From the NCBI RefSeq assembly GCF_017874425.1, contig NZ_JAGGLL010000031.1, positions 1 through 47,354 on the forward strand: 47,354 nt of DNA. Direction: 5' to 3'. The translations under genes and the position numbers were made by a program. This stretch comes from Clostridium punense. Its GTDB lineage: Bacteria > Bacillota > Clostridia > Clostridiales > Clostridiaceae. Below the pieces are notes generated by a model that saw nothing but the letters and a program-made list of their open reading frames with translations, did no database searches and was not told where the DNA came from. Positions 34,742 to 44,324 of the stretch are shown piece after piece. Every line of letters begins with the position of its first letter. The first letter of the stretch is position 1.

Positions 34742-35758
34742 TTATCGTGGCAAATATATATCATCAAACAAACTTAAGCAAAATTCATCACTCATTCCCG
34801 CAATATAATCTGCAACACCTTGATTTAATCCTTCTTCCTTTGCAATTTCTTTATAAAATTCAGGAAGCTTTTCTGGATGATTATAAAAATATTTATAAAC
34901 ATGAGTTAGGACAAATTTCGCCTTATCTCTTTCCACTTTTAGAATATCCCCGTTATATACATTTTTAAACATAAAACTTCTAAGACCACTTAAGGAAGTT
35001 TCTATATCTGAAGATAAGGATACTATGCTGTTCCCACTTTTAATATTTTCTAGGGTATTGTATATACAATCCTTCACTAAGGTATCTATTCTATCTCCAT
35101 GACCTTTTCCTAGAGTATTTATGTACTCTGCTGGAATTTGACTTTCTGTTAGAAGTCCTGCTCTTATAGAATCATCAATATCATGATTTACATAGGCAAT
35201 TTTATCACTGTATTTTACTATCTGCCCTTCAAGGGTATAGGCTTTTTTAGAAGTACTGGAGAATCCACTGTGATATAAAATTCCATCTAAAACTTCCTCA
35301 GTTAAGTTTAATCCTGCTCCATTTTTTTCTATGCGAGTTAGCACTCTAACACTATGTTGATTATGCTTAAAGCCTTGTGGTAGCAGTTCATTCAATACTT
35401 CTTCTCCATTATGTGCAAAGGCTACATGACCTATATCATGGCCTAGGGCAATGGCTTCAATCAAATCTTCATTAAGACCTATACCTCTTCCTATAGTTCT
35501 TGCAATTTGAGCTACCTCTAAGGTATGGGTAAGTCTTGTTCTGTAATGGTCATTCCAAGTTTTAATATAAACTTGAGTTTTTAATTTAAGTCTTCTAAAG
35601 GATTTGCAGTGTATTATTCTGTCTCTATCTACCATGTAGCAGGTTCTTATATCATCTTTATTTTCTTCTTTTTTTCTTCCTCTTGTATTAAAGGAGTAAG
35701 CAGCCTCAGGTATTAATGTACTTTTTTCTACATTTTCTATTCTTTCTCTAATTCTCAA
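34742..35758 (-). CDS. dgt: dGTP triphosphohydrolase-like protein
   Basis: A 338-aa HD-domain protein of the dGTPase-like family. Motifs: [20 protein letters not shown] (about residue 45), [16 protein letters not shown] with the first His of the HD site, [14 protein letters not shown], and the [12 protein letters not shown] segment with the last Asp. It hydrolyses dNTPs to deoxynucleosides and triphosphate, controlling dNTP supply; substrate preference in this subfamily is not fixed. TTG start with a GGAGGG RBS. It is upstream of dnaG, a common clostridial order. Confidence 0.92.
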   Translation of the reverse strand: MRIRERIENVEKSTLIPEAAYSFNTRGRKKEENKDDIRTCYMVDRDRIIHCKSFRRLKLKTQVYIKTWNDHYRTRLTHTLEVAQIARTIGRGIGLNEDLIEAIALGHDIGHVAFAHNGEEVLNELLPQGFKHNQHSVRVLTRIEKNGAGLNLTEEVLDGILYHSGFSSTSKKAYTLEGQIVKYSDKIAYVNHDIDDSIRAGLLTESQIPAEYINTLGKGHGDRIDTLVKDCIYNTLENIKSGNSIVSLSSDIETSLSGLRSFMFKNVYNGDILKVERDKAKFVLTHVYKYFYNHPEKLPEFYKEIAKEEGLNQGVADYIAGMSDEFCLSLFDDIYLPR

Positions 35759-35866
35759 AACAATCCCTCCATATAACTATATATATCGATAACCCAATAT
35801 AAATCTTCATACCTAAGTGAGTACATTTTTAACATATAAGGAATGAAAATTAACACTCAGCTAATA

Positions 35867-35965
35867 TATAAAAACTGCTTTGGTTACCTTAATTACTTTT
35901 TATATGAATTTTGTTAATGGCGAATAAAATTCATCATTAATAAAATAAATTCACATCATGGGAGC
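35867..35965 (+). repeat. Possible degraded palindromic element, copy E
   Basis: CTTTGGTTACCTTAATTAC, ATGAATTTTG and AATTCATCATTAA motifs occur in the same order as in copies A and B. It is too degraded for certainty. Confidence 0.3.
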
Positions 35966-36106
35966 TATAAGTTACCTGTGGAAGTTTGTGTAATCCAGAA
36001 ATAATATGCAACTTATATATAAATATTACTATATATTCTCCTTTTAATGTGTAATATTTGTTACCTCTTCAATAATATACTTGTATTATAAATAATCTGT
36101 TTATAG

Positions 36107-36215
36107 GTAACCAGATTAAAGCTTAACTTGTGCATGATTCCTACCCTGGTTCCCTTAAGAGTTTATGGATATGAATATGTTAGCTTTCATCATGGAACTC
36201 TACGGAGAAATCTCT
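36107..36215 (+). repeat. Intergenic palindromic element, copy B
   Basis: Hairpin 1: GGTAACCAG (from 36107) with CTGGTTCCC. Hairpin 2: AGAGTTTATGG with CCATGATGAA...-type arm ending AACTCT. Where copy A has GGGTT paired with AACCC, this copy has AGAGTT paired with AACTCT, a compensatory change. It is in the gap 35759-36451 upstream of the CotS-like gene, where the rest is unassigned. Confidence 0.65.
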
Positions 36216-36451
36216 TCAATATTTAATTTATGTTTGTTAAGAAGTGGTTTCTCCAAAAGAGATATGCAAGCTCAATTAATGTAATTCTCTAAGTTTCTAT
36301 TAATATTAAAGAATTGTCATATTTAAAGATGTATAAGGTTTTGAACTTGTTTATCTATATATGAACATGGATTGTAATTCAAATTCTAAACTCCACACTT
36401 ACATGTATTTATTTATATGTTTTACTGCAAATATTTTTAAGGGGTGTTGTT

Positions 36452-37516
36452 ATGGCTGGCATTGCTGAAAGTAAAAACAATATAGAACTATTATCTGAAA
36501 AAAATGTAAAAAAATACGTACTTCCTTATTATGGGTTACATAATGCTAAGGTATCTCAGGTTAAGTTAAAAGATACTGATAAGCAAAGAGCCGTATATAG
36601 AGTTACTTATAAGGATAAAGAGTACTGTCTTAAGAAAGTTTACTTTCCTTTAGAGGAGCTTTTATTTGTTTATTCTGCAGTAGAGTGGTTATATAGATAT
36701 GACATAAAGGTTCCTAGAATCCTATCTACTTTAAGTCATGGAAGATATGTTAATTATGAAAATATGCTATTTATACTAACACCTTGGATTGATGGGGACA
36801 AATGTGATTTTGATTCTGTAAAACATGTACTTTTAACTAGCGGTAACCTTGGTAAAATTCATAAAGTATCCCAAAATTTTAAACCTATCTTAGGCAGTGC
36901 TGAAAAGCTAGGTTGTTCTAATCTTCATAATTCACTAAATAAACATTATGATAATTTAATGACTTATTCTAATCTAGCCTTTAAATACAATGATAGGTTT
37001 TCAAGAATATATTTAGATAATGTGGAAACTAGCCTTTTATTAGCAAGTTTATCTAATAACATTTCTAGTACAATAAACACTGATAACCTTTCAAAATCTC
37101 TCTGTCATAATGATTATGTAAGTAAAAATATTATTGTAGATAATAATGATATTTGGGTAATAGATTTTGATAAGTGCAAGTATGATTATTGTGCTCTGGA
37201 TATTTCCTATTGTTTAAGAAGGCTTTTAAGAAGAGATGGCACAAAATGGAATGTAGAATTAACTATAAACTTTTTAAATCAATACGAAAAATATAACACT
37301 TTAACTATTGATGACTATAAATATATTCTCTCTTACTTAGCTTTTCCTCAAAAGTACTGGAAGATATCTAGAGATTATTATGCTAATATTTCTAAATGTA
37401 ATAAAAAAGCTTTTATATCCTTGATTGAAAAAGTAGTTGTTCAACATGAAGATCAACTCACTTTTGCTCGTAAATTCACAGAGTATATTGAGTTTAAATT
37501 TGGTGTAAAACTATAA
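36452..37516 (+). CDS. cotS: CotS-family spore coat protein
   Basis: A 354-aa kinase-like protein of the CotS/YsxE coat family. Motifs: AVYRVTYKDKEYCLKKVYFP (ATP-binding lobe, about residue 45), FILTPWIDGDKCDFDS, then LCHNDYVSKNIIVDNND in the catalytic loop and WVIDFDKCKYDYCALDISYC (metal-binding Asp). In this family these residues look like an aminoglycoside-phosphotransferase fold recruited to the coat. It is deposited on spores in the mother cell. RBS AAGGGGTG lies 7 nt before ATG. A terminator follows. Confidence 0.85.
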   Translation: MAGIAESKNNIELLSEKNVKKYVLPYYGLHNAKVSQVKLKDTDKQRAVYRVTYKDKEYCLKKVYFPLEELLFVYSAVEWLYRYDIKVPRILSTLSHGRYVNYENMLFILTPWIDGDKCDFDSVKHVLLTSGNLGKIHKVSQNFKPILGSAEKLGCSNLHNSLNKHYDNLMTYSNLAFKYNDRFSRIYLDNVETSLLLASLSNNISSTINTDNLSKSLCHNDYVSKNIIVDNNDIWVIDFDKCKYDYCALDISYCLRRLLRRDGTKWNVELTINFLNQYEKYNTLTIDDYKYILSYLAFPQKYWKISRDYYANISKCNKKAFISLIEKVVVQHEDQLTFARKFTEYIEFKFGVKL

Positions 37517-37540
37517 GAGCTGGCTTTATTAGCCAGCTCT
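37516..37540. terminator. Bidirectional terminator between the CotS-like and flotillin genes
   Basis: A 10-bp stem AGAGCTGGCT / AGCCAGCTCT with a TTATT loop and T-rich end; the genes converge on it. Confidence 0.85.
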
Positions 37541-37547
37541 TTATTAA

Positions 37548-39164
37548 TTATTTTATGTCATTATTATTTTTTTCTAATAGCCCACTACTGTCTTTAGGTA
37601 GTCCTTGAATATCAATTTTAATATCCTTGCCAGTTTTAGCTTGAATTGTACTTGACTTCATAACATCAGTTAAATCAAAACCTATAGTTTCTTTAACTGC
37701 TTCAGTAACAGCTTTTAGTGCTCCAACAGTATAACCTGTTACATTAGATACACCATCTGAACCTTCTCCGGAACCACCTATAATAGTAATGTTTCCAATC
37801 TTTGATAATGGCTCTGCAACAGCCTTTGCAATCTCTGGCAACTTCTCAATAACCATTTGTAACTTACCTGATTCATCCATTTTAGCAAGGGCCTCAGCTT
37901 TCTTTTCAAGAGCTTCTGCTTCTGCTAAACCTTTAGCTCTTATAGCATCAGCCTCTGCAAGTCCTCTAGTTTCTATAATTTTTGCTTCTGCAAGTCCTCT
38001 TGACTCGATAATCTTAGCTTGTGCCTCTCCCTCTAATTTCAATTTCTCTGCTTCTGCTTCAGCTCTCTTTAGCTGTTCAAACTTATTAGCTTCTGATTCT
38101 AATTCTCTTCTTTTTCTTTCTGCTTCAGCAGGTTTTAGAACTGTTTCCATTAATTCTGCTTCTTTCCTTTGTGCCTTCTTTTCTGCCAGTTCTATTCTTC
38201 TTTGCTCAGATACAATCTCTATTTGAACTTCAGCTTCAGCTATTTCTTTATCACGTTGCTTCTCAAGAAGCTTTGCATCCATTTCAGTACCCTTGGTTTC
38301 CTTGGATGTTATGTTAGATTGAATTTGATAAGCTGCATCTGATACAGCTCTCAAAGCCTCTTGCTCTTTCTTGTAGGCTAAAATTTTTAATTGTTTATTT
38401 TTTTCTGCTTCAGCCACTTGAGTCTCAGCCTCTAGTTCTGCCTGCTTACCTATTTTACGGGCTTCAGCTGTTCTTATTTGCTTTTCTTTAGCTGCTTCAG
38501 CTGTTCTTATTTCTCTTTCCTTGTCTGCCTCAGCTTCAGCTATTGATGCTGCTGATTTTACTTTAGCTATTTGCTCTTTACCTAATGCCTCTATATAACC
38601 CTCATCATCTGTAATGTCATTTATAGTAAAGGATTTTAGTTCTAATCCCATGTCACCAAGCTCAGTTCCTGCTACTTGTTGAACTTTAGCTGCAAAGCTT
38701 TCTCTATCATTGTAAATATCCTCTACGCTCATTGATGATACAATTTCACGAAGTTTACCTTTGCATACTTCAGAAGCTTGTGTTCTTATAGTATTAACTG
38801 TTTCAGCTTCTTTAGTACTATTAAACTGTTGTACTGCTGCTAATATGCTGCCCTCATCATTCTTTACCTTTATAACTACTACACCCTCAGCATTAATGGT
38901 AACTCCTAAAGCTGTCTTTGTTTGTCTTATCTCCACAGGAAACATAATATTTTCTAAAGTAATTGTGTCTATTCTCTGTATCACTGGTATTACAATTGTT
39001 CCACCACCAGTTACTACCTTAGGTTTTCCTAGTCCTACAATTACTGCTGCCTTATCTGAAGGCACTTTTTTCCAGGTACTCAATATTGCAATAAGAACTA
39101 GTATTAATCCTAGTATAATGAGCCCTATAGGTCCAAATATTGAATTAAAAATAGCATCTCCCAT
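37548..39164 (-). CDS. floT: Flotillin-like SPFH protein
   Basis: A 538-aa flotillin. One N-terminal membrane helix (GPIGLIILGLILVLIAILST) is followed by the SPFH domain (about residues 30-190, with VVTGGGTIVIPVIQRIDTIT) and a long flotillin coiled coil rich in EA repeats (KIIETRGLAEADAIRAKGLA). The C-terminus ends in a disordered KNNNDIK tail. It organises membrane microdomains; in Bacillus floT it is co-transcribed with yuaF, as here with the upstream NfeD gene. RBS GGGGGATAAC lies before ATG. Confidence 0.93.
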   Translation of the reverse strand: MGDAIFNSIFGPIGLIILGLILVLIAILSTWKKVPSDKAAVIVGLGKPKVVTGGGTIVIPVIQRIDTITLENIMFPVEIRQTKTALGVTINAEGVVVIKVKNDEGSILAAVQQFNSTKEAETVNTIRTQASEVCKGKLREIVSSMSVEDIYNDRESFAAKVQQVAGTELGDMGLELKSFTINDITDDEGYIEALGKEQIAKVKSAASIAEAEADKEREIRTAEAAKEKQIRTAEARKIGKQAELEAETQVAEAEKNKQLKILAYKKEQEALRAVSDAAYQIQSNITSKETKGTEMDAKLLEKQRDKEIAEAEVQIEIVSEQRRIELAEKKAQRKEAELMETVLKPAEAERKRRELESEANKFEQLKRAEAEAEKLKLEGEAQAKIIESRGLAEAKIIETRGLAEADAIRAKGLAEAEALEKKAEALAKMDESGKLQMVIEKLPEIAKAVAEPLSKIGNITIIGGSGEGSDGVSNVTGYTVGALKAVTEAVKETIGFDLTDVMKSSTIQAKTGKDIKIDIQGLPKDSSGLLEKNNNDIK

Positions 39165-39189
39165 TGTTATCCCCCTATTTACTTAAATT

Positions 39190-39750
39190 TTATATCTTAC
39201 CTTTCGGTAGTATAACATAACAAATTTTTTTCTCTCTATCAAAATCTGATATTATTACCTCTTGTCCTTGGTTTATCACGTATTCACCTTCAATACCTGC
39301 ATAAGGACTTAGGGTAGCTCTATAAGTTATTGTGGCCCCAGTACTATCTTTTAATGATATAACTCCCTCACTATTAGGTGTTATTCTTAAAACTACAATA
39401 CCAGTGATTCCCATTAAATCTCTAGGCTTTAATGCCAAGGGATCATTGGATTTCAATTTACGCACAACAAATTTGTATACAAGTACATATGCTGCTATAG
39501 AAGCAATCAAAGATATTCCTAGTAGTAATATAAGGAGTATAGTATTACTCATAAATCTTATAAAAAATAATCCAGAAGAACTAAATACTATTAGTGCAAA
39601 GGAAAAGCACATTACATTAAATGGAATAAGTCCATCAAAGTCTATATCTGGAATAAAATCCAAACTTCCTAACAAGATATCTAATAAAGGAATTATAAAA
39701 CCTATGAGCAAACATATATCTAACACCTTTTTTAACAAATCCATGGTCAC
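39190..39750 (-). CDS. NfeD-family membrane protein (YuaF-like)
   Basis: A 186-aa protein with three N-terminal helices and a C-terminal OB-fold domain of the NfeD family: KPRDLMGITGIVVLRITPNS (about residue 100), GVISLKDSTGATITYRATLS, ING-type strand EYVINQGQEVIISDF and KKICYVILPKG. NfeD proteins partner SPFH proteins. It lies 25 nt before the flotillin gene. The first codon may be GTG at 39750 or ATG at 39744. The upstream gap 39751-40113 holds the ppdK terminator only. Confidence 0.88.
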   Translation of the reverse strand: MTMDLLKKVLDICLLIGFIIPLLDILLGSLDFIPDIDFDGLIPFNVMCFSFALIVFSSSGLFFIRFMSNTILLILLLGISLIASIAAYVLVYKFVVRKLKSNDPLALKPRDLMGITGIVVLRITPNSEGVISLKDSTGATITYRATLSPYAGIEGEYVINQGQEVIISDFDREKKICYVILPKGKI

Positions 39751-39997
39751 TATATATCCCTACCCTCTATACAATTTACCTAATTTATTTAATCCATAAT
39801 AAAATTAAACAAACATGCTTATATTTTGTTTATTCACAGACACCTGATATGACATTGTTCTATTTTTATGTACATAATATTACCTCTTCAAAGGTTTATT
39901 ATAGTATAACATCCCAATTATTGTATGTAAAGTTAGTTATCTGTAATTTCTTCTTTCTTTTGGAATTCAGCTATAACCTATAATTTGTAATAAAAAT

Positions 39998-40044
39998 AAG
40001 GTACTGAACTTAAAATCCATGAAGGAAATTAAGATCAATACCTT
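39998..40044 (-). terminator. Terminator of ppdK
   Basis: An imperfect stem AAGGTAcTGAacTTAA / TTAAgaTCAaTACCTT, U-rich tail, 70 nt after the ppdK stop. Confidence 0.65.
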
Positions 40045-40113
40045 ATATTCTTTATAGTGCTATGCCTTAAACTCTTAAGAATAAGATTTAAATCATAACT
40101 ATCTATTTATTAT

Positions 40114-42750
40114 TTATTTTTTTCTTGGGTTTTTAACTTCTGCTTGAGCAGCAGCAAGTCTTGCAACTGGAACTCTGAATGGTGAGCATGATACATAGTT
40201 TAATCCTATGTTATGGCAGAACTCAACTGATGATGGGTCTCCACCGTGCTCTCCGCATATTCCAAGTTTTATATCTTCTCTAGTTTGTTTTCCAAGTTTT
40301 ACAGACATTTCAACAAGTTTACCTACACCTGTTTGGTCTAATCTTTGGAATGGATCTGACTCGTAGATTCCTTTGTCATAGTAATGCTTTAAGAAGTTAC
40401 CAGCATCATCTCTTGAGAATCCGAAAGTCATTTGAGTTAAGTCGTTAGTACCAAATGAGAAGAATTCTGCTTCTTTAGCAATCTCATCAGCTGTTAATGC
40501 AGCTCTTGGGATTTCTATCATTGTACCAACCATGTACTTAAGCTCTATTCCTCTTTCAGCTATTATAGCATCAGCAGTTCTTGTTACTATATCTTTAACA
40601 TACTTAAGCTCTTTAACTTCTCCAACAAGTGGAATCATTATTTCTGGAACGATGTCATAACCTTTTCTTGTTTTAACATCTATAGCAGCTTCTATAACTG
40701 CTCTTGTTTGCATTTCAGCGATTTCTGGATAAGAAACTGCTAATCTACATCCTCTATGTCCCATCATTGGGTTGAACTCATGTAATGATTCAACTGTAGC
40801 TTTTAGCTCTTCGAAAGTTATTCCTAATTCTACAGCTAATTCTTTAATTTCCTCATCTACATGTGGTAAGAACTCATGTAGTGGTGGATCTAAGAATCTG
40901 ATTGTAGCTGGTCTATCAACTAACTCTTCATAAATTCCTATGAAGTCTTGTCTTTGCATTGGTAATAATTTTTCTAAAGCAGTTCTTCTTGAAGCCTCAT
41001 CTTTAGCAACGATCATTTGTCTGATTGCCATGATTCTGTCAGCTTCAAAGAACATGTGCTCAGTTCTGCAAAGACCTATACCTTCAGCTCCGTATTTAAC
41101 AGCTTGAGCTGTATCTCTTGGAGTATCAGCATTTGTTCTAACTTTTAAGCTTCTTATTTCATCAGCCCATGCCATAAATGTTCCGAAGTATCCGCTTATT
41201 TCTGGCTCAACTGTTTTAATTTGTCCTGCATATACGTTTCCTGTGCTTCCATCGATAGATATGTAATCTCCCTCATGGTAAACAACTCCGCCAACTTCAA
41301 AAGTTTTAGCTTCTTCGTTAACTTTAATATCTCCACAACCAGCTACACAGCAAGTTCCCATTCCTCTAGCAACAACAGCTGCGTGAGAAGTCATTCCACC
41401 TCTAACTGTTAATATACCTTCAGATGCAATCATTCCCTCGATGTCTTCTGGTGAAGTTTCAAGTCTTACTAAAACAACTTTTTCTCCTTTTTCATGAGCA
41501 GCTTTTGACTCTTCAGCTGTAAAGTAAACTTTACCACAAGCAGCTCCTGGAGATGCTGGAAGACCTTTAGCTATTACTGCAGCATTTTTCATGTCTGTAG
41601 CATCAAAGTTTGGATGTAATAATGTATCTAATTGCTTTGGCTCAACTTTAAGAATTGCTTCTTCTTTAGTTAACATTCCTTCTTCAACTAAATCAACAGC
41701 TATTTTAAGAGCAGCTTGAGCAGTTCTCTTACCATTTCTAGTTTGTAGGAAGTATAACTTTCCTTCTTCTATAGTGAACTCCATGTCTTGCATGTCTCTA
41801 TAGTGTTTTTCTAATGTATTTACTATATCCATGAATTGTTTGTAAACTTCTGCATTTTCTTTTTCTAATTGCTCTATTGGTTGTGGAGTTCTGATACCAG
41901 CAACAACGTCCTCACCTTGAGCATTCATTAAGTACTCAGCAAATATTTTCTTTTCTCCAGTTGATGGGTTTCTTGAGAAAGCAACTCCTGTACCAGAAGT
42001 TTCTCCTTTGTTTCCGAATACCATCTCTTGAACGTTAACAGCTGTTCCCCAGCTTCCTGGAATATCGTTCATTCTTCTGTAAACTATAGCTCTTGGGTTG
42101 TTCCAAGATCTGAATACAGCAGTGATAGAAGCTATTAATTGCTCTTTTGGATCGCTTGGGAATTCTTCTCCCTTAGCATTTTTGTAGAAAGCTTTGAATT
42201 TTTTAACTAACTCTTTTAAATCGTTAGCATCTAATTCTGTGTCAAGTTTAACACCTTTAGCTTCTTTCATTTCATCCATGATCTCTTCAAAATGTTTTTT
42301 CTCAACTTCCATAACAACGTCAGCAAACATTTGAATAAATCTTCTGTAAGAGTCATAAGCAAATCTTGGGTTGTTAGTTTTGTTTGCCATAACTTCTACT
42401 GTATCATCATTTAATCCAAGGTTTAATATTGTATCCATCATACCAGGCATTGAAGCTCTTGCTCCAGATCTAACTGATACAAGTAATGGATTTTCTAAAC
42501 TTCCAAATTTCTTTCCTGAAATGTTTTCTAATTCAGCCATTTTAGCATGAATTTGCTCAACGATTTCTGGAGCTATTGTTCTGTTATCATCATAATATTT
42601 GTTACAAGCTTCTGTAGTTACTGTGAATCCCTGTGGAACTGGAATTCCTATGCTTGTCATATCAGCAAGGTTTGCACCCTTCCCACCAAGAAGATTTTTC
42701 ATAGAAGCGTCCCCTTCGCTAAAAAGGTAAACGTACTTTTTGTTTTCCAT
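40114..42750 (-). CDS. ppdK: Pyruvate, phosphate dikinase
   Basis: An 878-aa PPDK, which interconverts pyruvate, ATP and phosphate with PEP, AMP and pyrophosphate. The N-terminal ATP-grasp part begins VYLFSEGDASMKNLLGGKGA, with SVRSGARASMPGMMDTILNL. The phosphohistidine domain has GGMTSHAAVVARGMGTCCVA (His near residue 455) and the C-terminal PEP-binding part has GIGLCRTEHMFFEADR and CGEHGGDPSSVEFCH. The ATG at 42750 with AAGGGGTG is chosen over the GTG 9 nt upstream. A structured leader RNA and the CcpN gene precede it, fitting gluconeogenic or PPi-linked glycolytic use and CcpN repression. Confidence 0.97.
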   Translation of the reverse strand: MENKKYVYLFSEGDASMKNLLGGKGANLADMTSIGIPVPQGFTVTTEACNKYYDDNRTIAPEIVEQIHAKMAELENISGKKFGSLENPLLVSVRSGARASMPGMMDTILNLGLNDDTVEVMANKTNNPRFAYDSYRRFIQMFADVVMEVEKKHFEEIMDEMKEAKGVKLDTELDANDLKELVKKFKAFYKNAKGEEFPSDPKEQLIASITAVFRSWNNPRAIVYRRMNDIPGSWGTAVNVQEMVFGNKGETSGTGVAFSRNPSTGEKKIFAEYLMNAQGEDVVAGIRTPQPIEQLEKENAEVYKQFMDIVNTLEKHYRDMQDMEFTIEEGKLYFLQTRNGKRTAQAALKIAVDLVEEGMLTKEEAILKVEPKQLDTLLHPNFDATDMKNAAVIAKGLPASPGAACGKVYFTAEESKAAHEKGEKVVLVRLETSPEDIEGMIASEGILTVRGGMTSHAAVVARGMGTCCVAGCGDIKVNEEAKTFEVGGVVYHEGDYISIDGSTGNVYAGQIKTVEPEISGYFGTFMAWADEIRSLKVRTNADTPRDTAQAVKYGAEGIGLCRTEHMFFEADRIMAIRQMIVAKDEASRRTALEKLLPMQRQDFIGIYEELVDRPATIRFLDPPLHEFLPHVDEEIKELAVELGITFEELKATVESLHEFNPMMGHRGCRLAVSYPEIAEMQTRAVIEAAIDVKTRKGYDIVPEIMIPLVGEVKELKYVKDIVTRTADAIIAERGIELKYMVGTMIEIPRAALTADEIAKEAEFFSFGTNDLTQMTFGFSRDDAGNFLKHYYDKGIYESDPFQRLDQTGVGKLVEMSVKLGKQTREDIKLGICGEHGGDPSSVEFCHNIGLNYVSCSPFRVPVARLAAAQAEVKNPRKK

Positions 42751-42841
42751 GGTATACACCCCTTCAATTTAATATCTATAGTTTAATAAATAGAAAGCTT
42801 TAGGCATCTGAAAATAAATAACAAGTCCAAGATGTGAAGTA

Positions 42842-42940
42842 TATTTTGTGTTCACAAGCTTGCTTGTGCAGACAAGGAAACAGGTTCCGCAGATAGTGTG
42901 GCTATCTAAGGGTTCTGTTGACGCAGTATAGCACAAAATA
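42842..42940 (-). promoter_or_regulatory. Structured leader RNA upstream of ppdK
   Basis: On the minus strand a closed structure forms: P1 TATTTTGTG / CACAAAATA (9 bp, 42842-42850 with 42932-42940); P2 AACAG / CTGTT leading to GATAG-CCACA-CTATC; P3 CACAAGC-TT-GCTTGTG. It resembles a three-way junction. It lies about 90 nt before ppdK in the sense direction. I do not recognise it as a known riboswitch. Pairing could act on transcription or translation of ppdK. Confidence 0.6.
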
Positions 42941-42989
42941 GACGAGCAGATTGACTTATTTATTTTTTGAAGATGCCTTAATAAAACTT

Positions 42990-43622
42990 CTACTCATCTT
43001 CACCCATTTTTACAAATAATTGCGTAATAGTAGTTTTAGAAACTTTACCTACTATTTTAAGAACTTCTTTATTTCCTTCTACAGTTTTCTGTACTACTGG
43101 CAAACTGTCAACTTGTCGCTCTATTATCTTCTTTGCTGCATCTAAAATTGAATCTTCTTCGTATACATAAACTATATTAGGCATTCTTGTCATGATTATG
43201 CCAACTGGAACCCTGTGTATATCAATTGTTCCCATAACCATCTTAATGAAATCTTTCCTTGAAACTGCTCCCACTAAGTTGTCATTGTTAGTGACGAACA
43301 AAGTTCCTGCATCGTTTAAGAAAAGATTTAGAATTGATTCATAGACTGTAGCATCTTCAGAAACCACAGTTGGTTTAGACATTACATCTTTTACCTTTAT
43401 CTTTATAAAGCAATTTTTACTGATTTCCTCTGATGGTTTTTTCCCAAATATGTATCCAACCTTTGGTCTTGCTTCTAGGTATCCACTCATTGTTAATATT
43501 GCAAGATCTGGTCTTAGGGCGGAACGTGTTAAACCCAATTTTGCAGCTAAAGCTTCGCTGGTTATGGGTTGATTTTCTTTAACTAATTTAATTATTTCTT
43601 GTTGTCTTGCTGAGAGTTTAAT
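42990..43622 (-). CDS. ccpN: CcpN-type CBS-domain repressor, AUU start
   Basis: A 210-aa regulator. The N-terminal helix-turn-helix reads KLSARQQEIIKLVKENQPIT then SEALAAKLGLTRSALRPDLA and ILTMSGYLEARPKVGYI, matching Bacillus CcpN. Two CBS domains follow (VKDVMSKPTVVSEDATVYES and IIMTRMPNIVYVYEEDSILD), which bind adenine nucleotides. CcpN represses gluconeogenic genes. The conserved HTH extends upstream of every ATG, GTG or TTG: an in-frame UGA lies 18 nt before the ATT at 43620-43622, and that ATT sits 8 nt after AAAGGCGG. The length (210 aa) fits the family's 212. It lies upstream of ppdK, a likely target. Confidence 0.88.
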   Translation of the reverse strand: MKLSARQQEIIKLVKENQPITSEALAAKLGLTRSALRPDLAILTMSGYLEARPKVGYIFGKKPSEEISKNCFIKIKVKDVMSKPTVVSEDATVYESILNLFLNDAGTLFVTNNDNLVGAVSRKDFIKMVMGTIDIHRVPVGIIMTRMPNIVYVYEEDSILDAAKKIIERQVDSLPVVQKTVEGNKEVLKIVGKVSKTTITQLFVKMGEDE

Positions 43623-44324
43623 ATATTTCGCCGCCTTTCAATATGAACTAAAGCAGATTTACATAAGTTATATTTAAATAGATAAGTTGACATAATTTCC
43701 ATAGTTTTTATTATACCATGATATTATAACAAGTAATACAATTTTTCAATGTTTTTCTTAAATTAACCATAAAATAATGAGATTTTTATTGAAAAATAAA
43801 CTAACTATCTGTTATTTTTGTTAAATATTATGGAATTTATACATTTTCCATAATAAAAACTTAATTTATGAAAACATTTTCATAAAAATGAAAGGTTTTT
43901 TTATGATTTTAGGTATGTTTTTTGCAATTTTAGTTTAAAATATGAGTTTGTAATAACTACGTTGAACCCAAAATTATAAATGAAATTTGTAGGCTAAACC
44001 TTCTTTAAAATAAGTCTATTAACCAAGCACCTTCAAACGTTATACTTAGAAAATAATGAATATACCACTAAGAAATTACTTCATTGTAGATATTATCACA
44101 AGTAAATACTAAAGCCATGAATAAGTAGACAACTATATGCCCTACTATCCATGGCTTCCGTAATATAAAGAACCAAAATGGAGATTTAACTTACATATTA
44201 AGTCTAACTTGCTTCACCTAATACCTTTTGGTAGAGAAAGCACTCCCACTCCAAAGTCCTATACTAAATAATAAATATTGATTTTACTGTTCAGCTCTAA
44301 TACTAATACTAAACCATTAAGTTG
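43623..44324. other. Gene-free gap
   Basis: About 700 nt upstream of ccpN with no coding potential that I recognise. It holds a promoter region for ccpN, a hairpin at 44112-44157 (AAGCCATG / CATGGCTT, with GTAG / CTAC inside) that can end the UBA/DUF4342 transcript, and a degraded GAACCAAAATGG motif near 44171 that recalls the palindromic elements. Confidence 0.4.
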
